Shown here: positions 24,921 through 33,804 of the stretch, piece after piece
Numbering within the stretch: position 1 is the stretch's first letter
Layout of the letters: every line of letters begins with the position of its first letter
Source of the DNA: Franconibacter pulveris DSM 19144
GTDB taxonomy: Bacteria; Pseudomonadota; Gammaproteobacteria; Enterobacterales; Enterobacteriaceae
Reading direction: 5' to 3'
NCBI GenBank assembly: GCA_000621185.1
Contig: KK211221.1
Span: 763,347 to 827,346 of the forward strand
DNA length: 64,000 nucleotides
Program-made: the position numbers and the translations under genes
Notes under the pieces: generated by a model
Database searches by the model: none
Seen by the model: only the letters and a program-made list of their open reading frames with translations
Told to the model about the DNA's origin: nothing

Positions 24921-26189
24921 TCAGAAAACGACGCCGCCGGTGCCGAACGCCTCGCTGTGGATTTGCGCCTGCGGGATCCCGGCGTTAATCAGCGCGCGGT
25001 GCTGTTCCTGCATAAAAGGGAGAGGGCCGCAGAGATAATAGTCCGCCGTTTTCGGCAGGTACGACGGCGGCACTGCGCTGAGATCGAGCCGCCCGTGCAG
25101 ATGGTAATCCGCGCCCTGCACGTCATGCTCCTTCACCTCTTCATACGCGATAAACACATGCAGATTGCGGTTCTCTTTCGCGAGCGCCTTAATCTCCTTG
25201 CGCAAGGCGTGTACGTCAGAACCGCGAGCGGCATGCAGGAAATAGATCTGCTTTTTATTTCGCTCCGCCGCCTCGCCGCCGCTTTGCCCGGGGTGGCTGT
25301 GCGGGTCGGCGGTTTCTGCCAGCAGATGGTTGACCATAGAGATCATCGGCGTCAGGCCGACCCCTGCGCTTATCAGCACGTTGTCTTTATCGGGGTTTAG
25401 CAGATAGAAGTTGCCGGTGGGGGCGCTCAGCTCCACCGTGTCGCCTTCGTTAATGGATTTATGCAGCGTGGAGGAGACGTAGCCCGGGTCCTGCCCCGGC
25501 GCGCGGGCCTCTTCACGCTTGACGGAGATACGCAGGTAGTTATCGCCGGGGCTGCTGGAGAGGCTGTACTGCCGCGGCTGCTTCATGCCCAGCGCCGGAA
25601 CGTAAATGCGCAGGGTGACATATTGCCCCGGCTTATAGTCAGGCAGCGCTTTACCGTCTTTCGCTACCAGGTAAAACGAGGTTATCTCCGCGCTCTCCTT
25701 GACCTTTTTATCCACCACGAAATTACGCCAGCCGAGCCAGCTTCCCTCGGTGTTCTGGTGCGCTTCGTAGATTTTCTTCTCGGTGGCGATAAAGATATCC
25801 GCCAGATCCTGATAAGCCGCGCCCCAGGCGCCAATCAGCTCATGATCCATGGGGATGGTGAGCACTTCGCTTATCGAATGCAGCAGGTTTTCGCCAACGA
25901 TATCGTAATCCGGCGCGTTGATATTCAGACTCACATGCTTATGGCAGATAAGCTCAATGACCGGCGCCAGCACGCCAGGATTATCAATATTTTCCGCATA
26001 GGCCAGCACGGCGCCCGCCAGCGCTTTCGCCTGCGCCCCGCTGCGCTGGTGCCCCATATTAAATACCTCTTTTAATTCAGGGTTCTTTCGCAACATACGT
26101 TTATAAAAATAATCCGTTAACGCCACGCCATTCTCTTTAAGCACCGGCACGGTATCTTTCACTAATTGTTTTTGCGTTTCCGTCAACAT
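24921..26189 (-). CDS. hmp: Flavohaemoglobin, nitric oxide dioxygenase
   Basis: 422 residues. An N-terminal globin domain (MLTETQKQLVKDTVPVLKEN; proximal His in LICHKHVSLN) is followed by the FAD domain (RQYSLSSSPGDNYLRISVKR) and the NAD domain (SAGVGLTPMISMVNHLL; YLCGPLPFMQEQ). It converts NO and O2 to nitrate using NADH. It is about 26 residues longer than E. coli Hmp; part of the excess is a hydrophilic insertion around HPGQSGGEAAERNKK in the NAD domain. The usual enteric neighbour glyA is absent. No convincing NsrR site was seen upstream. Confidence 0.96.
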   Translation of the reverse strand: MLTETQKQLVKDTVPVLKENGVALTDYFYKRMLRKNPELKEVFNMGHQRSGAQAKALAGAVLAYAENIDNPGVLAPVIELICHKHVSLNINAPDYDIVGENLLHSISEVLTIPMDHELIGAWGAAYQDLADIFIATEKKIYEAHQNTEGSWLGWRNFVVDKKVKESAEITSFYLVAKDGKALPDYKPGQYVTLRIYVPALGMKQPRQYSLSSSPGDNYLRISVKREEARAPGQDPGYVSSTLHKSINEGDTVELSAPTGNFYLLNPDKDNVLISAGVGLTPMISMVNHLLAETADPHSHPGQSGGEAAERNKKQIYFLHAARGSDVHALRKEIKALAKENRNLHVFIAYEEVKEHDVQGADYHLHGRLDLSAVPPSYLPKTADYYLCGPLPFMQEQHRALINAGIPQAQIHSEAFGTGGVVF

Positions 26190-26467
26190 AGGACCTCACA
26201 CGAATAGTTATCGTCATCGTGACGCTTTATAGAGAAGATCTCCTTAACTGCCGTAGGGCTATAACGAGTATAAGAGGAAAAGCAAGGCCCTGCCGGGAAG
26301 GGCCAGGATGCGCCTGTGGCGACGGCAAATGAAAAGGCTGCCGCCTGGTATGACATTTGTGGCTGTAACGTTGCTGTCAATTTCGTTACTTAAGTGACGC
26401 TCATCAAAATTCCCATTCCGTTATCACATTCTCCCTTACCTGTGCCGATAACGGTTTAAGGCGGAGC

Positions 26468-29122
26468 ATGTCTTGCGCCCGAATAAAAAATAAAAAGAGG
26501 TTTCATCAGGTGAACATCATTTCTGTTAAGCATGCTGAGCCGTTTACGGGCCGCATCAAGGAAAGCATTAAAAAAACGCTGGCGGTGCTGGTATCGCTGT
26601 TGGGGGTTATTTTTCTGATAGCCATTTTCGCGCTGCTGAACATTGCCCACGATCTTAATGAGCACGCCGACGATCACAGTCGGTTGCTGTTGCGCAAGGC
26701 GCTGTTCAGCCGTCAGGACAGTATCCGCTCCCACCTTCAGGACAACGCCGCCTGGGGCGAAGCTTACGAAAACCTGCACCGGCGGGTTAATCCCGCGTGG
26801 GCCTGGGATAAGCAGAACCTCGGCGCTTCGCTTTACAAGAACTTTGGTTATGAAGGCGTTTTCGTGCTCGACGGGAAAGACGACACGCGCTACAGCATTC
26901 TTAATGGCAAGCGCCAGTCCCGGACACTGGCGGACTGGCTGGGAAGGAACCCGACGCCTGAACTGCGCCAGGCGCTGGCGCGCTCGCAAGGCAAACCGGT
27001 TTCCCGGCTGATGCTCGCCCAGGGCGAACTTATTTTGCTGGCCGCCGCCTGGATTACGCCCGGCAGCGATATTAACGTGACGCCTATACCTGGCGCCGCG
27101 TCAATGCTGGTTTTTGTCGATCGTCTTACGTTCAGCAAGCTGCAAAGCATGGGGCTTGAATACGGCATCCACGATACGCAGGTGAAAACCCCCGCTACGC
27201 CTGTGGCGAACTATCCGCAAGCGAGCCTGACGCTGCCGGTTTATGGTGGCTCTATCCAGCTGGTCTGGCGCAGCGACAACCCCGGCGGCGCACTGCTGAC
27301 CTGGGTGCTGCCGCTGCTGGTGTTCCTGATGTTCGCCACGCTGGTATTCGCCTTCATGCTGATGCGCAATACGCTGTTGAAAGCGCAGCGTAATGATGAA
27401 AATACTTTTCTGCTGGAGCAAAGCCGCCTCGCGCTGGCGGCCAGCGAAAATCGCTTTCGCGATGTCGCCGAGGCCGCCACCGACTGGATCTGGGAGACGG
27501 ACGAGCAGTTGCGCTTCACCTGGATCTCCGAACGCTTTCCGGCTATTACCGGTTACCGCATCGGCGACTGGCTGGGCCAGCCGTTAACGGAGTTTTTGCA
27601 AAACGACAGCTTCGCGCTGACGCAGTGGCTGAAAAACCCGCAGTCTGCAAACAACCTGACGCTGACCCACTGCCGCTATCTTTCAGGCCAGCAGCGCCAG
27701 CGTTACTGTAACCTGACGCTGAAAAACGTCACCATGATGAATGGCCAGCGCGGTTTTCGCGGCACCGCGACGGACGTTACGCTTGAGATAGAAGCGCAGC
27801 AGCGGGTTGACTACCTTTCCCATCACGATGAACTCACCGGTCTGCCGAACCGCGTGCAGATGAAAGCGTTTCTCGAAGGCAAGCTGCGGGCCAAACCCAC
27901 GACAGAGCGGCCGCTCGCCATGATCATGCTGGATCTGGATAAATTTAAACCGGTCAACGATCTCTTCGGCCACGCGGCGGGCGACGATGTGCTGCATGAA
28001 ATGTCCAGCCGCCTGCGCCGCTGTCTGGGGGATAACGGTCTGGTGGCCCGGCACGGCGGCGATGAGTTTATCCTGATCGTACCGGATATTCGCAGCCGGG
28101 CGGCGGTGGAAACGCTTTGCCAGCAGCTGATCGCGGCGATCACCTGCCCCTACCAGATTAACGGCCATGAGATTTTTATCGGCGCGAGCATGGGCATCGC
28201 GCTGGCGCCGCAGGACGCGACCGACGCCAACGACCTGCTGCGCTTTGCCGATATCGCGCTGTATCAAGCCAAGACCAGCGGGCATAACCTGTGGGTGTTT
28301 TACCAGCCCGATATGAGCGAGCAGATTGTGCAGCGGCGTGAAATGGAGCAGGCGCTGCGCGAGGCGATACGCGCAGACCAGCTGCGGCTGGTTTATCAAC
28401 CGCGCTACGACATCAAATCCGCCCAGGTATACGCCGTGGAAGCGCTGGTGCGCTGGCAGCACCCTCGCCTTGGCCTGCTGACGCCGGATCAGTTTATTCC
28501 GCTGGCGGAAGAGACGGGGCTGATTATCGAACTGAGCGACTGGGTGATGCTGCAAGCGTGCCGGGCGATGCAGCAAACCTTACCGGAGCTGGCGCTGTCG
28601 GTGAATATCTCGGCAAGCGAGTTCCAGACGCCCGGGCTGGTTGAGCGGGTCCATAGCGCGCTGGAACAGAGCGGCTTCCCGCCCTCGCGTTTTGAGATAG
28701 AGGTGACGGAAAACGCCACGCTGAAAGCGCCGGATATCGCGCTGGAGATGATGCGACAGCTCAAGGCGATGGGCGTGCGTTTTCTGATTGATGATTTTGG
28801 CACCGGCTACGCGTCGTTGAGCTATCTGCGAACCTTCCCGTTCGACGGTATTAAGCTGGACCGCTCTTTTGTTATTCCGATGGCTGATTCCGAAAGCGCC
28901 TGCCTTATCGTCAAAAACATGATTGGGCTGGGTAAAGCCTACTCCCTTAACGTGACGGCGGAAGGGGTCGAAAACTCGCAGCAGCAAGAGCTGCTGAAAA
29001 AATATGAGTGCGACATCCTGCAGGGATATTACATTGGCCGCCCGGCGCCGCTTGAGCAGATCAGGGAGCAGCAGGCGCCCGCCGTCAGCGCCAGAGCGCG
29101 CCTTGCGCTGGCAAAAAACTGA
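26468..29122 (+). CDS. CHASE4-PAS-GGDEF-EAL membrane protein
   Basis: 884 residues. A membrane helix (about 38-58) and a second near 280-300 enclose a periplasmic CHASE4-like domain (AWGEAYENLHRR, NFGYEGVFVLDGKDDTRYSI). A PAS domain follows (about 320-445), then a diguanylate cyclase domain with an intact GGDEF (530-534) but no RxxD inhibitory site, then a phosphodiesterase domain with EAL (658-660), DDFGTGYASL and KLDRSF. Both catalytic signatures are intact, so it could make or degrade c-di-GMP. AAGG lies 7 bp before the ATG; a GTG at 26510 with GAGG is an alternative start. A perfect sigma-28 -10 element (GCCGATAA, 26444-26451) precedes it, but no matching -35 is present. Confidence 0.9.
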   Translation: MSCARIKNKKRFHQVNIISVKHAEPFTGRIKESIKKTLAVLVSLLGVIFLIAIFALLNIAHDLNEHADDHSRLLLRKALFSRQDSIRSHLQDNAAWGEAYENLHRRVNPAWAWDKQNLGASLYKNFGYEGVFVLDGKDDTRYSILNGKRQSRTLADWLGRNPTPELRQALARSQGKPVSRLMLAQGELILLAAAWITPGSDINVTPIPGAASMLVFVDRLTFSKLQSMGLEYGIHDTQVKTPATPVANYPQASLTLPVYGGSIQLVWRSDNPGGALLTWVLPLLVFLMFATLVFAFMLMRNTLLKAQRNDENTFLLEQSRLALAASENRFRDVAEAATDWIWETDEQLRFTWISERFPAITGYRIGDWLGQPLTEFLQNDSFALTQWLKNPQSANNLTLTHCRYLSGQQRQRYCNLTLKNVTMMNGQRGFRGTATDVTLEIEAQQRVDYLSHHDELTGLPNRVQMKAFLEGKLRAKPTTERPLAMIMLDLDKFKPVNDLFGHAAGDDVLHEMSSRLRRCLGDNGLVARHGGDEFILIVPDIRSRAAVETLCQQLIAAITCPYQINGHEIFIGASMGIALAPQDATDANDLLRFADIALYQAKTSGHNLWVFYQPDMSEQIVQRREMEQALREAIRADQLRLVYQPRYDIKSAQVYAVEALVRWQHPRLGLLTPDQFIPLAEETGLIIELSDWVMLQACRAMQQTLPELALSVNISASEFQTPGLVERVHSALEQSGFPPSRFEIEVTENATLKAPDIALEMMRQLKAMGVRFLIDDFGTGYASLSYLRTFPFDGIKLDRSFVIPMADSESACLIVKNMIGLGKAYSLNVTAEGVENSQQQELLKKYECDILQGYYIGRPAPLEQIREQQAPAVSARARLALAKN

Positions 29123-29152
29123 TCGGCGCGCCGGAGTAAGCAGCCAGGTGCG

Positions 29153-30109
29153 CTATCGGCTTTTCGCGTAAGCGTAAAGCCTGTCACGGGCGAGGTTTTT
29201 CATTTTGACCTCGCACATGATGTCGAAATCGGTAAACGAAAGCGCCCAGTCATTCAGCGTGGGGTTGAAGTAGTAATCGGAGTGGGCGCGCAGTTTGGTT
29301 TTCGGCACGCCGAGCGCGGCTTGTTCAGGAAAGCCCTGCGCCGGGATAAGCCCCTCCTGCGAAATGGAGTAGTGCAGCACGGGCCGCACGCCGCGCCAGG
29401 AGTCGATAACCTGCGCGATACGCGGGTCGTCAGGCCTGATAAAGGCATTCTCTTTTACCCAGTGGTGGTGAATATCCACCACTACCGGGCAGAGCGCCTG
29501 CGCCTGCAAAACATCGTCCAGCGAGCAGGAAATTTCGTCGTTTTCCACCGTCAGCATCCGCCTCGCTTCCGGGCTCAGTTTGTTGAACGCGCGCGTAAAC
29601 CCGGCGAATCCGGCTTTGCCGTTCATGTGAATATTGATTTTAAAATCCTGAAAGGTTTTGCCGTAGCCCATCAGCCGCGCGCAGAGGGCGTGATACTCCA
29701 CATCCTCTATCGCCCTTTCCACCACGTCCGGGTTATCGGAGGCTAACACGGAATACTGGCCGGGATGAAAAGAGAGCCGGATGTCGTTCGCCCGGGCGAC
29801 ATCGCCGCAGTCGGCAAACAACGGATAGAGATCGGGCAAAAATTCGTTATAGAGCCGCGTCGCTTCCGGCACCGTATACAGCGGCAGCAAATCGCTGCCG
29901 ATGCGCATCATGCGCAGGTCAGCAGGCTCAAGGGCGAGCGCCTGAAAGATAAGCCGCAGATTGGTGAGGTTGGCGCGGGCGAGTTCATAAAGCAGCGTGG
30001 CCCCGGTTTCGTTATCCAGGCTCAGGAATCGCGTGCGGGTCGTCGCTTTGAAAGGAAAAAGTTGTTTTTGTTCAGCGTTTAAAAATTTACAAGCGAAGCC
30101 TAATTTCAT
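29153..30109 (-). CDS. uvsE: UV damage endonuclease UvsE/UvdE
   Basis: 318 residues. Opens LGFACKFLNAEQKQLFPFK and contains the TIM-barrel landmarks SFHPGQYSVLASDNPDVVER, INIHMNGKAGF, TVENDEISCSLDD and VVDIHHHWV, which supply the metal-binding His/Glu/Asp set. UvdE nicks DNA 5' to UV photoproducts and other lesions, an alternative to nucleotide excision repair. The family is common in Bacillus and fungi but patchy in enterics. AGGAATC precedes the ATG. Its neighbours are unrelated. Confidence 0.9.
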   Translation of the reverse strand: MKLGFACKFLNAEQKQLFPFKATTRTRFLSLDNETGATLLYELARANLTNLRLIFQALALEPADLRMMRIGSDLLPLYTVPEATRLYNEFLPDLYPLFADCGDVARANDIRLSFHPGQYSVLASDNPDVVERAIEDVEYHALCARLMGYGKTFQDFKINIHMNGKAGFAGFTRAFNKLSPEARRMLTVENDEISCSLDDVLQAQALCPVVVDIHHHWVKENAFIRPDDPRIAQVIDSWRGVRPVLHYSISQEGLIPAQGFPEQAALGVPKTKLRAHSDYYFNPTLNDWALSFTDFDIMCEVKMKNLARDRLYAYAKSR

Positions 30110-30171
30110 GATTCCTCCGGATTAGCATGCAATAAGCTTAGCAGTTGCAACCCGGCGGCTGGGGCGCACAT

Positions 30172-30199
30172 AAAAAAGCCCGAAACGGGTTCGGGCTTT
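30172..30199 (-). terminator. Terminator of the CirA/FepA-like receptor gene
   Basis: AAGCCCGAA / TTTCGGGCTT hairpin followed by TTTTTT on the minus strand, 20 bp after the receptor stop. Confidence 0.85.
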
Positions 30200-30218
30200 G
30201 CCGCGTGCGTGATGAGGC

Positions 30219-32198
30219 TCAGAAGTTATAGGTTAAGCCGAGGGTATAGCGGCGGCCATCCAGAATGGTGTCGTAGGTGGCGTAATCAATTTGTTTATCG
30301 AAAACGTTATAGACCCCGGCGGTGAGTAGCAGATCTTTCGCGGCGTGATAACGCAGCCCCACATCAACCTGCGTGTAAGAAGGCGTGCCCTGCGCCATCG
30401 CGGTGCGGCTTAAATATTCCGAGCTTTTGCCGCGCAAGTTGAGGCGGCTCCAGAAGCCGACATCCGGCGTTGCCTGCCAGTCGAGCGTGGTGTTGAACAT
30501 ATGCTTCGGCATCTTGTTCAGCGGTTTGCCGGAGAACTGCCCGCTTTTTTGCTCCGACTCGGTAAAGGTGTAGTTCGCCGTCAGGTTGAGGTCTTTCACC
30601 ATCTCCCAGCCGAAGGTGGACTCCACACCGCGCATATTGGCTTTATCCACGTTAACGCGGTCGCTGACAAAATCGTAGCGGTGGTTGCCAATCTGACAGG
30701 CCGGGTCGGCGCTGCTGTTGCAACGGCGCACTTCGGTGATTTTGTCTTTAAAGTCCGTGTTGAAGAGTGTGACGCCCGCGTTCAGGTTATCGCCGTTATC
30801 CCACAGCAGCGCGATCTCTTCGCTCAGGCTCTTTTCCGGCTTGAGATCCGGGTTGCCGACGATAATGCCGTCAAGACGGCCGCCGCCGGTGACCTGCCCC
30901 CAGCTTGCGGAAGACTGGCGCAGCTCCGGGGCTTTATAGCCTGCGGAAACGCCCCCTTTCAGGGTCCACTGGTCATTGAGGTGCCAGACACCGTAGCCGC
31001 GCGGCGTCCAGTTGGTGCCGTAGTTCTCATCTTTATCCATGCGCAGGCCCGCCGTCAGCGTGAAGCTGTCGGTCATCGCCCACTCATCTTCCGAGAAGAG
31101 CGCCCAGCTCCAGCGGGTGAGTTTGCTCAGGCCCTGCGCCGCTTCCAGCTGGTTGCCGTTGTCGCGCAGCTTTTCATAGCGATATTGCCCGCCTACCGTC
31201 AGCGTATGGTCGCCAAGGAAGATCTGGTTCTGGGTGTTGAACGTGGTGTTCCAGGCCTTCATTTCACGTTCCGGGTTGTTCGACGTCTCCTGCTGAATGT
31301 AGCTGGTGGAGTTGAAATCGTCGTAATAACCGTGGTGCGTCAGCGCATACGTGGTGTGCTCGTAGCGGGTTTCGCTTTTCTCATTCGGCGTGCAGGTCGC
31401 GCCGCGACACACTTCAGCCGCTGTCGACATGCCCGGCGTGCTGTTGCGGTCCTGCAGTTCGCGGGCGATATCAAGGTCAAAATCGTTTTTGTCATCCGGC
31501 GTAACGTTCAGCGTAACGGCGCCGTTGCGCATCCGCTGCTCGTTATAGCCGTTGACAATGCGGTCCTCCTGGCGACGCGAGAAGAGCCCGCTCACCTTCA
31601 CCCCCAGCAGCCCGTCAATAAGCGGCCCGGAGGCGTAAGCGTTGGTCTGGTAGAGATCGCCGGAATCGCGGTTCTCCTGGAAAGTGGCGTCGCCGTGCAC
31701 CGAGCCTGTCCAGCTTTTGGTGTTCGACACCTTTTTGGTAATGACATTAATGACGCCGCCCATGGCGTCGGAGCCGTAGAGCGACGACATCGGGCCGCGA
31801 ATCACCTCGATGCGCTCGATAGACTCCAGCGGCGGCAGCCAGCCCTGCTCAATGCCCGAGTTATCGCTATTCGGGCGAGTACTGCGGGTGCTGATGCGCT
31901 TGCCGTCCACCAGGAACAGCGTGTACTGGGAGGCCATGCCGCGAATGCTGATGTCGCTGCTGCTCGCCCCGCCGGTGACCACCACGCCCGGCACGTCCCG
32001 CAGCGCGTCGGTGACGTCGCGATAGGCTTTATCTTCAATCTGTTGTTTGGAAATAACGGAGATAGAAGCGGGCGCATTCTGGATCTTCTGCGCAAAACCC
32101 GTTGCGGTAACCACCATCTCGTCTTGTTCAGCGCCGAAGAGGTAAGGCGAAGCCGTGGCGGCGCACAGGGCCGCCGTGATGAGTAAACTGCGGGACAT
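30219..32198 (-). CDS. TonB-dependent catecholate-type siderophore receptor (CirA/FepA-like)
   Basis: 659 residues with a signal peptide and TonB box DEMVVTATG (residues 26-34). The plug has NAPASISVISKQQIEDKAYR, VVTGGASSSDISIRGM, VDGKRISTR and the signature IERIEVIRGPMSSLYGSDAM. The barrel ends RRYTLGLTYNF. The plug is close to E. coli CirA (catecholates and colicin I), but length and loops differ, including a Cys pair in VCRGATCTPN that could close a loop. A near-consensus Fur box lies about 140 bp upstream. Probable ligands are enterobactin breakdown products or other catecholates. Confidence 0.9.
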   Translation of the reverse strand: MSRSLLITAALCAATASPYLFGAEQDEMVVTATGFAQKIQNAPASISVISKQQIEDKAYRDVTDALRDVPGVVVTGGASSSDISIRGMASQYTLFLVDGKRISTRSTRPNSDNSGIEQGWLPPLESIERIEVIRGPMSSLYGSDAMGGVINVITKKVSNTKSWTGSVHGDATFQENRDSGDLYQTNAYASGPLIDGLLGVKVSGLFSRRQEDRIVNGYNEQRMRNGAVTLNVTPDDKNDFDLDIARELQDRNSTPGMSTAAEVCRGATCTPNEKSETRYEHTTYALTHHGYYDDFNSTSYIQQETSNNPEREMKAWNTTFNTQNQIFLGDHTLTVGGQYRYEKLRDNGNQLEAAQGLSKLTRWSWALFSEDEWAMTDSFTLTAGLRMDKDENYGTNWTPRGYGVWHLNDQWTLKGGVSAGYKAPELRQSSASWGQVTGGGRLDGIIVGNPDLKPEKSLSEEIALLWDNGDNLNAGVTLFNTDFKDKITEVRRCNSSADPACQIGNHRYDFVSDRVNVDKANMRGVESTFGWEMVKDLNLTANYTFTESEQKSGQFSGKPLNKMPKHMFNTTLDWQATPDVGFWSRLNLRGKSSEYLSRTAMAQGTPSYTQVDVGLRYHAAKDLLLTAGVYNVFDKQIDYATYDTILDGRRYTLGLTYNF

Positions 32199-32336
32199 AA
32201 CGTGTTATCCATTCCATGTAATGAGCGAAAATCCACCAGAATTCACCCTTTTAATTCAGCGGGTTTGCGCAGGCGAAGGCCCTTCTGATGGGAAAGCGGC
32301 GACAGTGTGCAGAAAAAAATAATTTGTGTAAACAAA

Positions 32337-32355
32337 AATGATATTGATTATCATT
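32337..32355. promoter_or_regulatory. Fur box of the CirA/FepA-like receptor
   Basis: AATGATATTGATTATCATT matches the 19-bp Fur consensus (GATAATGATAATCATTATC) closely and is itself a near-palindrome. It lies about 140 bp upstream of the receptor start, so iron repression by Fur is expected. Confidence 0.8.
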
Positions 32356-32546
32356 TGTATTGGTGCGGCTATTGGCGCGTTCCGCAAGGTGCGAGGGCTG
32401 TAAAACAGGGTGTTTTAGCGATGCAGGTGAGCTAACCGCCTGTTTAATAGACGGGCGTTTGTTCAGAACACGTCTGTGCTTATCCGCCTTACCACTTTTT
32501 TCGCAATTGATTAGTTAACTTTACGCTTTCACCTTATTTTAAAGGT

Positions 32547-32565
32547 GATAATGAGAATTATTGTG
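32547..32565. promoter_or_regulatory. Second Fur-like box, upstream of the FixJ-type regulator
   Basis: GATAATGAGAATTATTGTG matches the first two hexamers of the Fur consensus at 11 of 12 positions and the last at 4 of 6. It lies about 130 bp before the response regulator start and about 350 bp from the receptor, so it may serve the regulator. Confidence 0.55.
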
Positions 32566-32695
32566 TTAATATCCGGTTATATATTGGTAAAAACTGGATG
32601 TATGTGGCTGTAATCTAAGGAAGGAAAGGTCAATTGGCTAACCACTGACCGGTGCCAGACCCTGCATATATCCTGATGCCAGCCAGGAACGACTT

Positions 32696-33316
32696 ATGGA
32701 TCCTATTGTTTACGTTGTAGACGATGATACTTCGGTAAGGCAATCGTTGGTCCGCCTGCTGTCAGCGGAAGCGTATCGGGTGGCCGATTTTCCTTCTGCC
32801 GACGCTTTTCTGGCGCACGGTTTCAGCCCCGATCCCGCCTGTCTGATCCTGGATATGAACATGCCGGAAGCCGACGGGTTTTCCGTTACCGAAGCGCTCG
32901 CAAGTCTCGGCTATTTGATCCCGACGATCTTTCTTACCGGCTACGGCACCATCCCGCTTACTGTAAAAGCGATGAAAGCAGGCGCGTATGAGTTTATGAC
33001 CAAACCTGCGGTGCCGAATCTGCTGTTAAAAGCGGTGGCGGACGCGCTGAAACTTTCCGAAACCAGAATGGGCGAAACGCGGGAATTACAGACGCTAAAA
33101 GCGCATTACGCCTCCCTGACGCCGCGTGAGCAGGAAGTTTTCCAGCTTGCTATCGGCGGCTTGCTCAATAAGCAAATCGCCACCGCGCTCGGCGTGAGCG
33201 AAATTACCGCGAAAGTGCATAAAAAACGCGTGATGGAGAAGATGCAGGTTCGCTCGCTGACGGATCTGGTCCGCGCGGCGGAGCGTCTGAATATCGCGAA
33301 AACACAAAGCCGTTAA
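32696..33316 (+). CDS. FixJ/NarL-type response regulator
   Basis: 206 residues. Receiver domain: VDDDTSVRQSL acidic pocket, D in LILDMNMPEADG, T in IFLTGYGTIP and K in FMTKPA. A LuxR-type helix-turn-helix follows with LTPREQEVFQLAIGG and NKQIATALGVSEITAKVHKK. It activates or represses transcription when phosphorylated. No kinase is encoded in the same direction, but the large kinase at 33805-39393 runs convergently toward it and is the natural candidate donor. A Fur-like site lies upstream. Confidence 0.92.
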   Translation: MDPIVYVVDDDTSVRQSLVRLLSAEAYRVADFPSADAFLAHGFSPDPACLILDMNMPEADGFSVTEALASLGYLIPTIFLTGYGTIPLTVKAMKAGAYEFMTKPAVPNLLLKAVADALKLSETRMGETRELQTLKAHYASLTPREQEVFQLAIGGLLNKQIATALGVSEITAKVHKKRVMEKMQVRSLTDLVRAAERLNIAKTQSR

Positions 33317-33374
33317 ACCGTTTGCCGCAGCCTCGCTGCGGCGGTCGCAAACGTTGACACTTCCAGGAGACCCC

Positions 33375-33779
33375 ATGACCACCGACCCTATCGCCGAGCC
33401 GCGCGCGCAGCTTAAAGCCCTCTCCTCCACCCTCCGAAAATTGCATAAAGCGCTGGTGGATTTTGAAACCGTGCGCTTTGGCGACCCGGGCAGCGCCTTT
33501 GAACATTTGCAACTGCTCACCAGCCACCCGCAATTCGCCTGGCTGCGACAAATTTCGGAAATCCTGGTGGAGATTGACGAGCGGCTGGATAACAAAGAGG
33601 AGCCGGTGGACGCCGCGGCGCTGGAAACCGTGCGTAAAACCGTGGGCGGCCTGCTGGCGCTGGGGCCGGAGAACGGCAGCGAGTTTCATCAGAAATACCT
33701 CGATGCCCTGCAGGCTTCGCCCCAGGTGGCGATGGCGCACGGCGAGCTGCGCCATCTGCTGGCGGCGTCCCGCCCGTAA
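33375..33779 (+). CDS. Conserved hypothetical protein, helical, unrecognised
   Basis: 134 residues, soluble and mostly helical, started at the ATG 8 bp after GGAG. QLKALSSTLRKLHKALVDFE and FEHLQLLTSHPQFAWLRQIS are the most distinctive stretches. No catalytic motif is visible and I do not recognise the family. It lies 58 bp after the FixJ-type regulator and is probably co-transcribed with it, ending at a strong terminator shared with the convergent kinase gene. Coding bias matches the neighbours, so it is a real gene. Confidence 0.75.
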   Translation: MTTDPIAEPRAQLKALSSTLRKLHKALVDFETVRFGDPGSAFEHLQLLTSHPQFAWLRQISEILVEIDERLDNKEEPVDAAALETVRKTVGGLLALGPENGSEFHQKYLDALQASPQVAMAHGELRHLLAASRP

Positions 33780-33783
33780 TAAC

Positions 33784-33804
33784 AAGGCCCGACCGTCGGG
33801 CCTT
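33784..33804 (+). terminator. Terminator after the FixJ-type regulator unit
   Basis: AAGGCCCG / CGGGCCTT hairpin with a 5-nt loop followed by a T-run on the plus strand; it abuts the stop codon of the convergent kinase gene. Confidence 0.85.

Larger units (their letters stand above)
32199..32695. other. Divergent intergenic region with two Fur-like sites
   Basis: 497 bp between the receptor (minus) and a FixJ-type regulator (plus), with no convincing gene. It contains Fur-like sites at 32337-32355 and 32547-32565, described separately. A perfect 7-bp inverted repeat TAAAACA/TGTTTTA (32401-32417, 3-bp loop) lies between them and is a candidate operator. The region is AT-rich compared with the flanks. 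Confidence 0.6.

Noticed and set aside
26190-26300. NsrR site for hmp
   Set aside because: Only short AAGAT fragments are present; no 11-1-11 dyad like the known NsrR site could be found.
26183-26380. A 65-codon minus-strand frame upstream of hmp
   Set aside because: It overlaps the hmp start, has no ribosome-binding site and no protein-like composition; it is regulatory DNA.
26444-26451. Sigma-28 promoter for the GGDEF-EAL gene
   Set aside because: The -10 element GCCGATAA is perfect but no TAAA-type -35 exists at the required 11-bp spacing.
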